6,876 nucleotides of DNA, taken from positions 1-6,876 of the forward strand of contig JAITST010000480.1 in NCBI GenBank assembly GCA_031287585.1, in the 5' to 3' direction. The notes beneath the pieces were generated by a model, which worked only from the letters and a program-made list of their open reading frames with translations, had not been told where the DNA came from and made no database searches. The DNA comes from Planctomycetaceae bacterium. Lineage in GTDB: Bacteria > Planctomycetota > Planctomycetia > Pirellulales > Thermoguttaceae. Made by a program: the position numbers and the translations under genes. Positions 1 to 6,098 of the stretch are shown in pieces; position 1 is the first letter of the stretch; each line of letters begins with the position of its first letter.

Positions 1-462
1 CACCTTTTGAACTTTGTTACTCGTTTTTTTGTCCACTTCATCATAGGTAATCGTCACCGTAAATTGAAGATTCCACTGCCCCGCATTGGGAGATGAAACA
101 CTGGCAACCCATGACGGTCCCGCTCCTGATATAGAGACACTCGGATTGCCCGGACTTTGTGGTACAGGTTGAACTCCATCCGGTGGGACAAATGTTGTAC
201 TAGAACATGTACAACTCCAAACCGGATTTTCTGGTTTTACCTCGGCTGTTTCCAGCGACGAAATATCAAATGGGCTCGACACTTGATATTCCGCCACGTT
301 CTTTCCAACCTCCGCTACGGCATTGGCAGGTTTAACTTTTACAGTTTGAGTGCCAGGACTTACCGAAACAGACAAAGTTGCCGCGTCAAGCGAAAAGCAT
401 GAGAAAGGCAACACTAGCGCAACGACGCACGAGAAAAAATTTCTTCCAAAAATTGATGACAT
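1..462 (-). CDS. Exported beta-rich protein, N-terminal part (C-terminus outside window)
   Basis: The frame reads from an ATG at 462 down to base 1 without a stop, giving 154 codons and continuing past the left edge. Residues 1-28 look like a Sec signal peptide: short n-region with an Arg (MSSIFGR), hydrophobic core about residues 11-25 (VVALVLPF), probable cleavage near LDAA at 25-28. A Cys at 22 is not in a proper lipobox (PFSC), so a lipoprotein is unlikely. The mature part is rich in Val, Ser, Thr and Pro, has a CxC pair at 84/86, a Pro-rich stretch at about 93-108, and alternating beta-strand patterning at about 118-141 (FTVTITYDE), as in Ig-like or PKD-like sandwiches. I do not recognise a family; no function is assigned. 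Start choice: this ATG directly precedes the signal peptide; only a weak purine stretch (AGAAAG) lies upstream. Export is inferred; the rest is seen in the sequence. Confidence 0.7.
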   Translation of the reverse strand, partial: MSSIFGRNFFSCVVALVLPFSCFSLDAATLSVSVSPGTQTVKVKPANAVAEVGKNVAEYQVSSPFDISSLETAEVKPENPVWSCTCSSTTFVPPDGVQPVPQSPGNPSVSISGAGPSWVASVSSPNAGQWNLQFTVTITYDEVDKKTSNKVQKV

Positions 463-724
463 AATTCACAACTTTCTAATTAAAGGTCACAGTTTCATCG
501 TGTACATACCCATTACTGTTTCCAACTGTATTGAGTACAACAACCATCTATCACAGGGGTACACAAGTCAAAAATCTTACAACAAGTTCTTTTTGCACAA
601 ACACCCCCCCATCTCTACCGGAGATGCAAAACAGCAACATTCTACCAACTTGTCAACCGTTGTAAATCCCCCCAGACTACAAAATTAAAAATTCTGATAA
701 TTCCATTTGGTGGAGAAACCATAA
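463..724. other. Gene-free leader region upstream of the exported-protein gene
   Basis: No convincing gene. On the minus strand, reading toward the gene at 462, there is a perfect TTGACA hexamer (651-656) but no good -10 at 16-18 bp (the best hexamer is TGTTTT), so a promoter is only possible. A small hairpin (6-bp stem 610-615/621-626, 5-base loop) sits next to a run of C on the plus strand; without a T run it is not a standard terminator on either strand. Open frames on the plus strand here are the reverse of the exported-protein gene extended by chance. Confidence 0.35.
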
Positions 725-726
725 TA

Positions 727-832
727 GACTTGTTCGGAAACGCGAGAACAGTGAAAATAAGCATTTTGGGCAAGCAAAATATCCCGCATTTTTCAACAAT
801 TCTAACGACTCGTTTTAGTTTCCGAACAAGTC
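727..832. mobile_element. Short MITE-like element with 15-bp TIRs and TA flanks
   Basis: GACTTGTTCGGAAAC at 727-741 is repeated exactly in inverted orientation at 818-832. TA lies immediately outside both ends (725-726 and 833-834), as expected for a TA target duplication. The 76-bp interior has no useful open frame, so this is a non-autonomous element of about 106 bp that would have depended on a transposase elsewhere. The terminal sequence with a TGTTCGGAAAC core resembles IS5-group ends as I remember them; the family assignment is inference. No full-length copy is in the window. Confidence 0.7.
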
Positions 833-867
833 TAATGTAAAAAAAGACAAATCACTATTTGTGGCAA

Positions 868-946
868 CTTCTAAAACCCCACCTTTTCGTTTAGCAATTT
901 CTCAATTTTGCGGGTTTGCTGTTTTGAGACGGCAGATTTTTAGAAG
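868..946. repeat. Weak inverted repeat, possible decayed element
   Basis: CTTCTAAAA (868-876) is inverted as TTTTAGAAG (938-946). Extending both arms to about 21 bases gives roughly two thirds identity (GGcAaCTTCTAAAA against GGtAtCTTCTAAAA). It lies between two better MITE-like elements and there is no gene inside. It could be a decayed element or chance in AT-rich DNA. Confidence 0.25.
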
Positions 947-990
947 ATACCTCAACATTTCCCTCCAATACCACAAAATAGTAAAAATTA

Positions 991-1265
991 TTGAGAGTGT
1001 TCACTAAAAGATAGTTATACTCAAATTCAACTCGAAGGTATTGAAATTAGATAAAATGCAGCGTATAGGTAATAGATTATGGTATGTTTTTCTATCTGTT
1101 GTATTTTACTTAAATTGTCAAAATTAGGTTGTGTGCGGAATTTATGGATGAATGTCATGGAGTGCCGAAAATTCAGCGGTATTGACCACCACATCAATAA
1201 TTCTGGGACACGACCCAAATTTAGAACGTGGATAACAAAAACTATCTTTTAGTGAACACTCTCAA
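991..1265. mobile_element. MITE-like element with perfect 26-bp terminal inverted repeats
   Basis: Bases 991-1016 (beginning TTGAGAGTGTTCACTAAAAG) are the exact reverse complement of 1240-1265. The element is 275 bp, too short for a transposase. Frames inside (for example minus 1027-1218 and plus 1148-1252, the latter ending inside the right repeat) show no transposase motif I recognise. Both ends share a GA...TGTTC...AAA core with the element at 727-832, so they may be moved by related enzymes. No clean target duplication is visible (TTA on the left, ATC on the right), so the exact boundaries may be 1-2 bases inside those given. Perfect repeats suggest recent movement compared with the decayed sequences around it. 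Confidence 0.75.
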
Positions 1266-1266
1266 A

Positions 1267-1350
1267 TCATTTTTTGCGTCTCTCGTACAGTTCAATCGCT
1301 TCACGTAGCGAAGGTACACGAACCAACAACGCTTCGTGCGCCCTTTTCAT
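1267..1350 (-). CDS. Tiny 27-codon frame of uncertain reality
   Basis: ATG at 1350 overlaps the TGA (1349-1347) of the upstream minus-strand fragment as ATGA, the spacing typical of translationally coupled genes. The frame encodes a basic, helix-prone peptide (begins MKRAHEALLVRVPSLREAIE, ends ERRKK) and stops 1 base before the MITE at 991-1265. The frame is also open upstream of the ATG to about 1387, so it may instead be the tail of an older coding region in that frame, ending where the MITE landed. No family recognised. Confidence 0.2.
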   Translation of the reverse strand: MKRAHEALLVRVPSLREAIELYERRKK

Positions 1351-1439
1351 AAAGTTAAGTCGACTGTAACCGTGATAGTTTCCGTTGCTTCACCAGTGTA
1401 AGTATGAGTTACAGTAGTTCCGTCGGATTTTGTCTCGAC
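1347..1439 (-). pseudogene. C-terminal scrap of a Thr/Val-rich, PKD-like exported protein
   Basis: Thirty codons and a TGA stop (1349-1347). The translation has the pattern DGTTVTHTYTGEATETITV followed by TVDLTL, which resembles the last strands of PKD or Ig-like domains in exported proteins (known pattern: G-x-T-V-T-H-x-Y ... TVTV). The frame continues past 1439 toward higher coordinates only through sequence that, on the plus strand, is group II intron maturase, so the host gene appears to be cut near 1440. Its composition resembles the exported protein at 1-462, on the same strand, but they do not align. The alternative is chance: a second frame over the same bases also looks protein-like. 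Confidence 0.35.
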
Positions 1440-1681
1440 AACAGAGACCTCAAAGGACGTAAATTTCGTTATTGGAATCGGATACCGTCGAAGCAAGCGA
1501 TGATTGAGACGCGGGCGAGAATACACGAACTAACGAATGACAATCTTCCTAAAAACGTCAAAGCCAACGTCCATTCAAGTTGCATGAAGGGACGAGTTGG
1601 TATCAACTGGTGTACAAAACGCCGGGAGTGTACCAAATAAAAATGACTAATCGTGAATGCTAAAAATGAGTACATCAATGG
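1440..1681 (+). pseudogene. Remnant of group II intron-encoded reverse transcriptase/maturase (C-terminal part)
   Basis: Translation from about 1440 gives DLKGRKFRYWNRIPSKQAM followed by a helical segment ending near NLPKNVKANV. The RYWNRIPSK-type motif followed by a basic helix is characteristic of the end of the RT thumb and the maturase (X) domain of group II intron proteins. After about 1585 the homologous reading moves to another frame, where SWYQLVYKTPGVYQIK matches the usual W-Y-x-x-(F/Y) maturase segment, and stops follow at about 1648. The whole RT catalytic domain (YADD region) is absent. The ATG at 1404 only opens a chance extension through the neighbouring gene scrap. Domain V of the intron RNA follows directly, which confirms the identification. 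Non-functional: truncated at its 5' side and frameshifted. Confidence 0.8.
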
Positions 1682-1746
1682 AAGCCGGATGTGGGAAATC
1701 TGCAAGCCCGGTTGAAGAGGGGCGAGGAATGCCGCGACTACTCGAC
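1682..1746 (+). ncRNA. Group II intron domains V and VI with 3' splice end
   Basis: Domain V: 1683-1688 (AGCCGG, including the catalytic AGC triad) pairs with 1708-1713 (CCGGTT), with the usual G-U pair inside the triad. The upper stem (1690-1694 with 1700-1704) is capped by GAAAU, and a two-base bulge (AG, 1705-1706) lies on the 3' side, where group II domain V carries its conserved bulge. A1689 x C1707 is a mismatch at the junction. Domain VI: GAG 1717-1719 pairs with CTC 1741-1743, A1740 is left bulged as the branch point, and an inner stem (1723-1727 with 1732-1736) closes a short loop. The intron would end at GAC, 1744-1746, with the branch A seven bases from the end. All this is read directly from the sequence; catalytic activity is not possible without domain I. 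Confidence 0.85.
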
Positions 1747-1888
1747 TGGTGAATTATTGCAATTGTTTTTACACCCCAAACTTCATTTCCCCGCACATCC
1801 TACCCCTACAAATTTACGTTTGAATAATGTACAATACACTCGCCTTTTTTACTCTCACTATAATTTTCACTTACCGTTTCATACATAT
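1747..1888 (+). promoter_or_regulatory. Leader region of the RND gene, weak promoter candidates, no Shine-Dalgarno
   Basis: Two -10-like hexamers occur: TACAAT (1830-1835, preceded by TG) and a perfect TATAAT (1859-1864). Neither has a good -35 at 16-18 bp. If the second is used, transcription would start near 1871 and leave a leader of under 20 bases. The 20 bases before ATG 1889 hold no purine-rich ribosome site. The segment is pyrimidine-rich and directly follows the intron end, so it may represent the 3' exon of the intron target. Confidence 0.25.
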
Positions 1889-4800
1889 ATGTTGAACTCA
1901 ATCATTCGTTTTTCTTTGCTTCACCGGCTGCTTATTGTTGCCGGGGCTTTGGCTTTGTTTGTTTATGGTTGTTTTGTTTCTTATCGTTTGCCGATTGATG
2001 TTTTTCCTGACCTCAACCGACCCCGTGTTGTCGTTATGATTGAGGCACCGGGTTTGGCACCGGAGGAAGTTGAGTCTCTTGTCAACTTTCCTATTGAGAC
2101 TTCACTTAACGGCGCGGTTGGTGTTGAAGCGGTTCATAGTGAGTCTAGTGCCGGATTGGGAATTGTTCGGGTTGAGTTTGCATGGGGTACCGATACTTTT
2201 ACCGACCGTCAGGTTGTTGCCGAACGTTTGTCCTCAATTGCCGACCAACTTCCGCCCGGCGTTTCGCCTCAAATTGCTCCGGTGTCGTCGGTGATGGGGC
2301 AGATAGTTATACTCGGACTTTACGTTGACCCCGAACTGGCTCACGCTAAAAACGCCACTACACAGATGGAGTTGCGAACGCTTGCGGACTGGACTGTTCG
2401 GCAACGTTTACAAACTATATCGGGAGTGTCGCAGGTTTTCGTTGTTGGCGGTGAATTGAAACAGTATCAGGTTCTTGTTTCGCCGGACGCGCTCAACCGA
2501 AACAACGTTACAATTGAGGAAGTCCGCGCTGCCCTCGCGGAAAGTAACCGTGACGCGGCGGGCGGTTATCTTGATAAGCAGGGACAATATGAGTTGGCGG
2601 TTCGTGTTATCGGACGGATTCGGGCGGCGAACGACGCGGTTGCTATTAAGGAGTTGGAGGCGATTGTTGTTAAGACGCAAGGAAACAGGTCGGTTTTGTT
2701 ACGCGAAATTGCTACCGTTACAGTTGGTGAGCAAACGAAACGCGGTGACGCGCGGGTTGCGGTTCGTGAAGCGGACGGCTCGTTCACGAGTGCGCCAGCG
2801 GTCTTGCTCACAATAACAAAGCAGCCCGGCGCGGATACGGCAACGGTTACGAACAATGTTACAGCGGCAGTTATGAATTTGCAGAAGTCGTTTCCGCAGG
2901 ATATTCGGATTAGCACCGACCTTTATCAGCAGAAAGGTTTTATCGACCGCGCGGTGACTAATGTGATGGAGGCGGTACGCGACGGCGGAATTTTGGTTGT
3001 TATTATTTTAGTTCTGTTTCTGGTGAACGTTCGGACTACGTTTATCACGCTGACGGCAATTCCTCTTTCGATTGCGGTTACGGGTGTTGTGTTTTATCTG
3101 TTCGGAATGTCGCTCAATACGATGACGCTCGGCGGGATTGCGGTTGCGATTGGAGAGTTGGTTGACGATGCGATTGTCGATGTTGAAAACATTTTCCGGC
3201 GGCTGAAGGAGAACCGAAACTCGCCAAACCCGAAACCGGTTGTTCGTGTAGTTTACGATGCGAGCAGCGAGATACGAAACTCGATTGTGTTCGGCACGAT
3301 TATAGTTGTACTGGTTTTTATACCGGTTTTTGCGTTGTCTGGAATGGAAGGGAAACTGTTCGCGCCGCTCGGTATCGCGTACATCGTTTCGATTATTGCG
3401 TCGCTTGTTGTGTCGTTGACGCTTACGCCGGTGTTATCGTTTTTGTTGTTGGGGAAAATTTCTAACAAACGGAAATGCTGGTTTCTTTGGCAAAAAAACA
3501 AAACGACTAGTAATGATAGTGTTGACAAAAGTGTAGAAAACAAACAGGAACGCGACGGTTTTCTGTTACGCATTTTGAAACCAGTTGCCGGTTTTTTCAT
3601 TCGTCTTTCGATGCGTTACGCGAATACGGTTTTAGTCGCGGCGGGTATCGCAGTCGTGATTGCGGCGTTTGCGATTGCACAACTTGAACGCGATTTCTTA
3701 CCGCCCTTTGACGAAGGTTCGATTCAGATAAACGCGATTCTGCCAGCCGGTACGTCGCTTGCGATGACTACGAAAACGGTAGCGAACATTCAGCGGCAAC
3801 TCGAAAAAATTGACGCGATTCTGTCAATGACAATAAAGACGGGGCGAGCGGAACTCGACGAACACGCCGCACCTGTCAACGCAACCGAAATCATCGCGAA
3901 CATCGACCCGAAGTCGCCAAAATCGCGTAGTGAAATTATCGCGGAGATTCGTGACGCGATTGCGCCTGACAAAATTCCGGGTATCGTGACAAGTGTCGAG
4001 CAACCGATGGCTCACCTCATTTCGGCGATGTTGTCGGGTGTACAGGCACAAGTTGCGATTAAAATTTTCGGTGACGATTTATCAACGCTGCGTCGAATTG
4101 CGGAACAGATTAAGGCGGAAATTACGGATGTTCGCGGCGTTGTCGATTTGCAAATTGAATCGCAATACAACGTTCCGCAGTTACGTATTGAGACAGTCGG
4201 CGACAATCTCGCTCGTTACGGTTTGCGGCGTGAGGCGGTTATTGATATGGTCGAAACGGCGATGAACGGGAGTAACGTTTCGCAAATCGTGCAGGGGCAA
4301 TCGCGGTTTCCGCTTGTTGTCCGGCTTGACCAACGATATCGTGAAGACCTCGATACTGTGCGACGATTGAGATTGGATTTGCCAAACGGCGGACAGACGA
4401 CACTGGAATCGGTTGCGAAGATTGGGCAGTCGTCGGGACCGAGTACGATTAAACGTGAACAAGCACGGAGGCGGATTGCGGTGACGTGTAATACGGCAGA
4501 ACGCGGTGTTGTTGATGTGGTGAACGATATTCAGAAGCGGATTGCGCCGGTTGTTGCGGCGTTGCCGAGCGGCTATTTTGTCGAATACGGAGGACAGTTT
4601 GAGAGTCAACAGTCGGCATCACGAACGATTGCGTTACTGTTCGCGGCATCGGTTGTTGGTATGCTGTTGATACTGCACATTATGTTTCGGTCGGTAGTGT
4701 TGTCGTTACAGGTGATGGTGACGTTGCCGACGGCGTTTATTGGTGCGGTTGCGGCGTTGTACCTGACGCACCAAACGTTGTCAATCGCGGCGATGGTTGG

Positions 4801-5161
4801 CTTCATATCGCTATGCGGAATCGCGGCACGTAACGGGATTTTGTTACTGAATCATTATCTACACTTGGTACGCAGCGAGGGCGAAGAATGGACGATGCAG
4901 ATGATAGTGAGAGCGGGAAAGGAACGGCTCGCGCCGGTACTGATGACCGCGTTAGCGTCGGGGATAGCACTGGTACCGCTATCGCTGGCGGCAGGCGAGC
5001 CGGGTAAGGAAATTTTGTATCCGGTGGCAACGGTAATAATCGGCGGGTTGATAACGAGTACGATAGCAGAGTTTTTCGTGAGACCGGCATTGTTCTGGAA
5101 GTTCGGAATAAACGCGGCAAGGAAAGTGGTAGAAGAAAACGAGAGCAGGGAATTGGAGTGA
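1889..5161 (+). CDS. Heavy-metal-efflux RND permease, CusA/CzcA family
   Basis: Inner-membrane proton/substrate antiporter of the HME-RND type, which with a periplasmic adaptor and an outer-membrane channel exports metal ions or other cations. It is 1090 aa (usual 1020-1050); extra length lies in the TM6-TM7 cytosolic loop (about 525-565) and the C-terminus. Order: TM1 about 13-33 (family-typical start MLNSIIRFSLLHRLLIVAG), first porter region with FPDLNRP and FPIETSLNG motifs, TM2-TM6 about 366-521, TM7 about 579-600, second porter region beginning FLPPFDEGS, TM8-TM12 about 909-1070. TM4 carries GELVDDAIVDVEN (422-434); D426 aligns with the proton-relay Asp of CusA/CzcA. TM10 has GFISLCGIAARNG (971-983). 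Of the CusA methionine triad only the third seems kept (M714); N615 and A665 replace the others, so Cu/Ag specificity is doubtful. An in-frame GTG at 1691 is rejected as start because it lies in the intron. No adaptor or channel gene adjoins. Confidence 0.93.
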   Translation: MLNSIIRFSLLHRLLIVAGALALFVYGCFVSYRLPIDVFPDLNRPRVVVMIEAPGLAPEEVESLVNFPIETSLNGAVGVEAVHSESSAGLGIVRVEFAWGTDTFTDRQVVAERLSSIADQLPPGVSPQIAPVSSVMGQIVILGLYVDPELAHAKNATTQMELRTLADWTVRQRLQTISGVSQVFVVGGELKQYQVLVSPDALNRNNVTIEEVRAALAESNRDAAGGYLDKQGQYELAVRVIGRIRAANDAVAIKELEAIVVKTQGNRSVLLREIATVTVGEQTKRGDARVAVREADGSFTSAPAVLLTITKQPGADTATVTNNVTAAVMNLQKSFPQDIRISTDLYQQKGFIDRAVTNVMEAVRDGGILVVIILVLFLVNVRTTFITLTAIPLSIAVTGVVFYLFGMSLNTMTLGGIAVAIGELVDDAIVDVENIFRRLKENRNSPNPKPVVRVVYDASSEIRNSIVFGTIIVVLVFIPVFALSGMEGKLFAPLGIAYIVSIIASLVVSLTLTPVLSFLLLGKISNKRKCWFLWQKNKTTSNDSVDKSVENKQERDGFLLRILKPVAGFFIRLSMRYANTVLVAAGIAVVIAAFAIAQLERDFLPPFDEGSIQINAILPAGTSLAMTTKTVANIQRQLEKIDAILSMTIKTGRAELDEHAAPVNATEIIANIDPKSPKSRSEIIAEIRDAIAPDKIPGIVTSVEQPMAHLISAMLSGVQAQVAIKIFGDDLSTLRRIAEQIKAEITDVRGVVDLQIESQYNVPQLRIETVGDNLARYGLRREAVIDMVETAMNGSNVSQIVQGQSRFPLVVRLDQRYREDLDTVRRLRLDLPNGGQTTLESVAKIGQSSGPSTIKREQARRRIAVTCNTAERGVVDVVNDIQKRIAPVVAALPSGYFVEYGGQFESQQSASRTIALLFAASVVGMLLILHIMFRSVVLSLQVMVTLPTAFIGAVAALYLTHQTLSIAAMVGFISLCGIAARNGILLLNHYLHLVRSEGEEWTMQMIVRAGKERLAPVLMTALASGIALVPLSLAAGEPGKEILYPVATVIIGGLITSTIAEFFVRPALFWKFGINAARKVVEENESRELE

Positions 5162-5164
5162 GAA

Positions 5165-5228
5165 TGTTTTTTATTGAACGGAAGTGGCCTATCAACACGC
5201 TCGAATCAACCATTACTTGCTTTTTCAT
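5165..5228 (-). pseudogene. Truncated VapC-like PIN-domain toxin, N-terminal fragment
   Basis: The frame starts at ATG 5228, overlapping the TGA (5227-5225) of the upstream minus-strand gene as ATGA. It reads MKKQVMVDSSVLIGHFRSIK and one more residue. Hydrophobic-D-(S/T)-S-V-L-I-x-x-(F/L)-R is the classic first strand of VapC PIN ribonucleases, with the first metal-binding Asp at residue 8. After about residue 21 the frame enters the reverse complement of the RND gene end and loses all PIN features, although it happens to stay open to 4803. A complete VapC is about 130 aa, so this is a cut-off remnant without the other three acidic residues and cannot be a ribonuclease. No VapB-like antitoxin is visible. 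Confidence 0.65.
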
Positions 5229-5803
5229 CGCTGCATAATCTCCTTAACATCCTCTGCCGGACAACTGTTCCAAAAATTATTAAATTCTTTTTCAGTCATA
5301 ATTGGATAGCCATCTGTGTTAATTTCATACTTCCATTCCCATTTTTCAGGGTGCCGTCGAAGCATTTCAAACTTGAACGGTTTATTGTTGTTTTTTATCG
5401 AACTCCATTCCGTCTCTTCAATCATAGCCCGATAAAACGTAATGAATGACGGTGTCGATTCCCGCGATACTTTATCAACCGCATCCTGTATCATTTCATC
5501 TGTTATAACAACCTCGTTACCGTTGTTGTCGAGAATTTTCGTGTTCTGTTGTTCCACCAGTTGCTTTTCCGTTTGGAAAAGCATCTTCGCTTCGCGCTGT
5601 TGTAACTCCCGAAATTCACGAACAAAAATCGTGTACTCAGTATAACGAGTAGTAAAGAAAACCGCGAGTTGCAAAACAAACACGAAAAACAGAAAACACC
5701 TCGCCGGTCTGAATTGGGGCACCCGTGCCGCGATTGCGTAACCGCTGCCAGCCAAAAAAACGCCGAATGGTATCAGGAATATGTCAATGACACTTTTGAA
5801 CAA
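5225..5803 (-). CDS. Two-helix membrane protein of unknown function
   Basis: The 192-codon frame has two hydrophobic segments (about residues 5-25 and 36-52) separated by a short basic loop (RVPQFRPAR), then a charged helical stretch (about 58-87, rich in R, E, Q and K, possible coiled coil), then a soluble Trp- and Lys-rich domain to residue 192 (WEWKYEINTDGYPI, NNFWNSCPAEDV). This suggests a small inner-membrane protein with a cytosolic or periplasmic C-terminal domain. I do not recognise the family. The start is uncertain: the frame opens just after a stop at 5815-5813 and offers only TTG at 5803, with no ribosome site, yet the first helix begins immediately. The gene may have lost its natural 5' end, or may start at this rare codon. 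It overlaps the vapC-like remnant downstream by ATGA, suggesting a former operon, and converges on the RND gene. Confidence 0.6.
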   Translation of the reverse strand: MFKSVIDIFLIPFGVFLAGSGYAIAARVPQFRPARCFLFFVFVLQLAVFFTTRYTEYTIFVREFRELQQREAKMLFQTEKQLVEQQNTKILDNNGNEVVITDEMIQDAVDKVSRESTPSFITFYRAMIEETEWSSIKNNNKPFKFEMLRRHPEKWEWKYEINTDGYPIMTEKEFNNFWNSCPAEDVKEIMQR

Positions 5804-6025
5804 AGTGATTGCTCAAGTAATTCAGTTAATGATGTTCTGTGGATATACGGAAAACACGATCCCGCAATGGTCGAAAAACAATTAGTAGAAAAATATAAAC
5901 AGGCAAGTAAATACACGTTAAGCGAGTCCGCAAGATGTGAGATTATATGCATTGGAACAGGGGATCACGGAATAAATTCGCTGATAACGGATTTTTCCAA
6001 AGAAAAACTTTCTGAATTGTTATAG
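5804..6025 (+). pseudogene. Start-less open frame of unknown family
   Basis: The frame has 73 codons and a TAG stop at 6023-6025. The translation looks protein-like (LVEKYKQASKYTLSESARCE, then IICIGTGDHGINSLITDF), with balanced composition and amphipathic helix patterning. Reading further left in the same frame (to 5669) only gives the complement of the membrane-protein gene. The first ATG is at 5867 and has no ribosome site. Likely the C-terminal part of a gene whose front was lost near 5803, where the opposite-strand gene also loses its expected start. A short intact gene from ATG 5867 (52 aa) is the alternative. No family recognised. Confidence 0.4.
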
Positions 6026-6098
6026 GGACATCGTCCATCCGGGAATACTCGGTCTTGATATTCAAGTGTGAGAAACTTCTGCGATTTGGACATGGTAA

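Noticed and set aside
350..688. 112-codon plus-strand frame
   Set aside because: Its first third is antisense to the exported-protein signal peptide and the rest has no domain pattern or ribosome site.
1027..1218. 63-codon minus-strand frame inside the large MITE
   Set aside because: No transposase or other motif, no ribosome site; open by chance in AT-rich DNA.
1691..1888. In-frame 66-codon extension of the RND gene from GTG 1691
   Set aside because: It runs through intron domains V and VI and has no RND-like sequence; the family-typical N-terminus begins at ATG 1889.
5162..5224. Bidirectional terminator between the RND gene and the minus-strand gene
   Set aside because: A T run follows the RND stop, but no stable hairpin precedes it, and the bases code the vapC-like remnant.
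4803..5228. Full 141-codon minus-strand frame as a complete PIN toxin
   Set aside because: Only the first ~21 codons are PIN-like; the rest is the complement of the conserved RND C-terminus and lacks the other PIN acidic residues.
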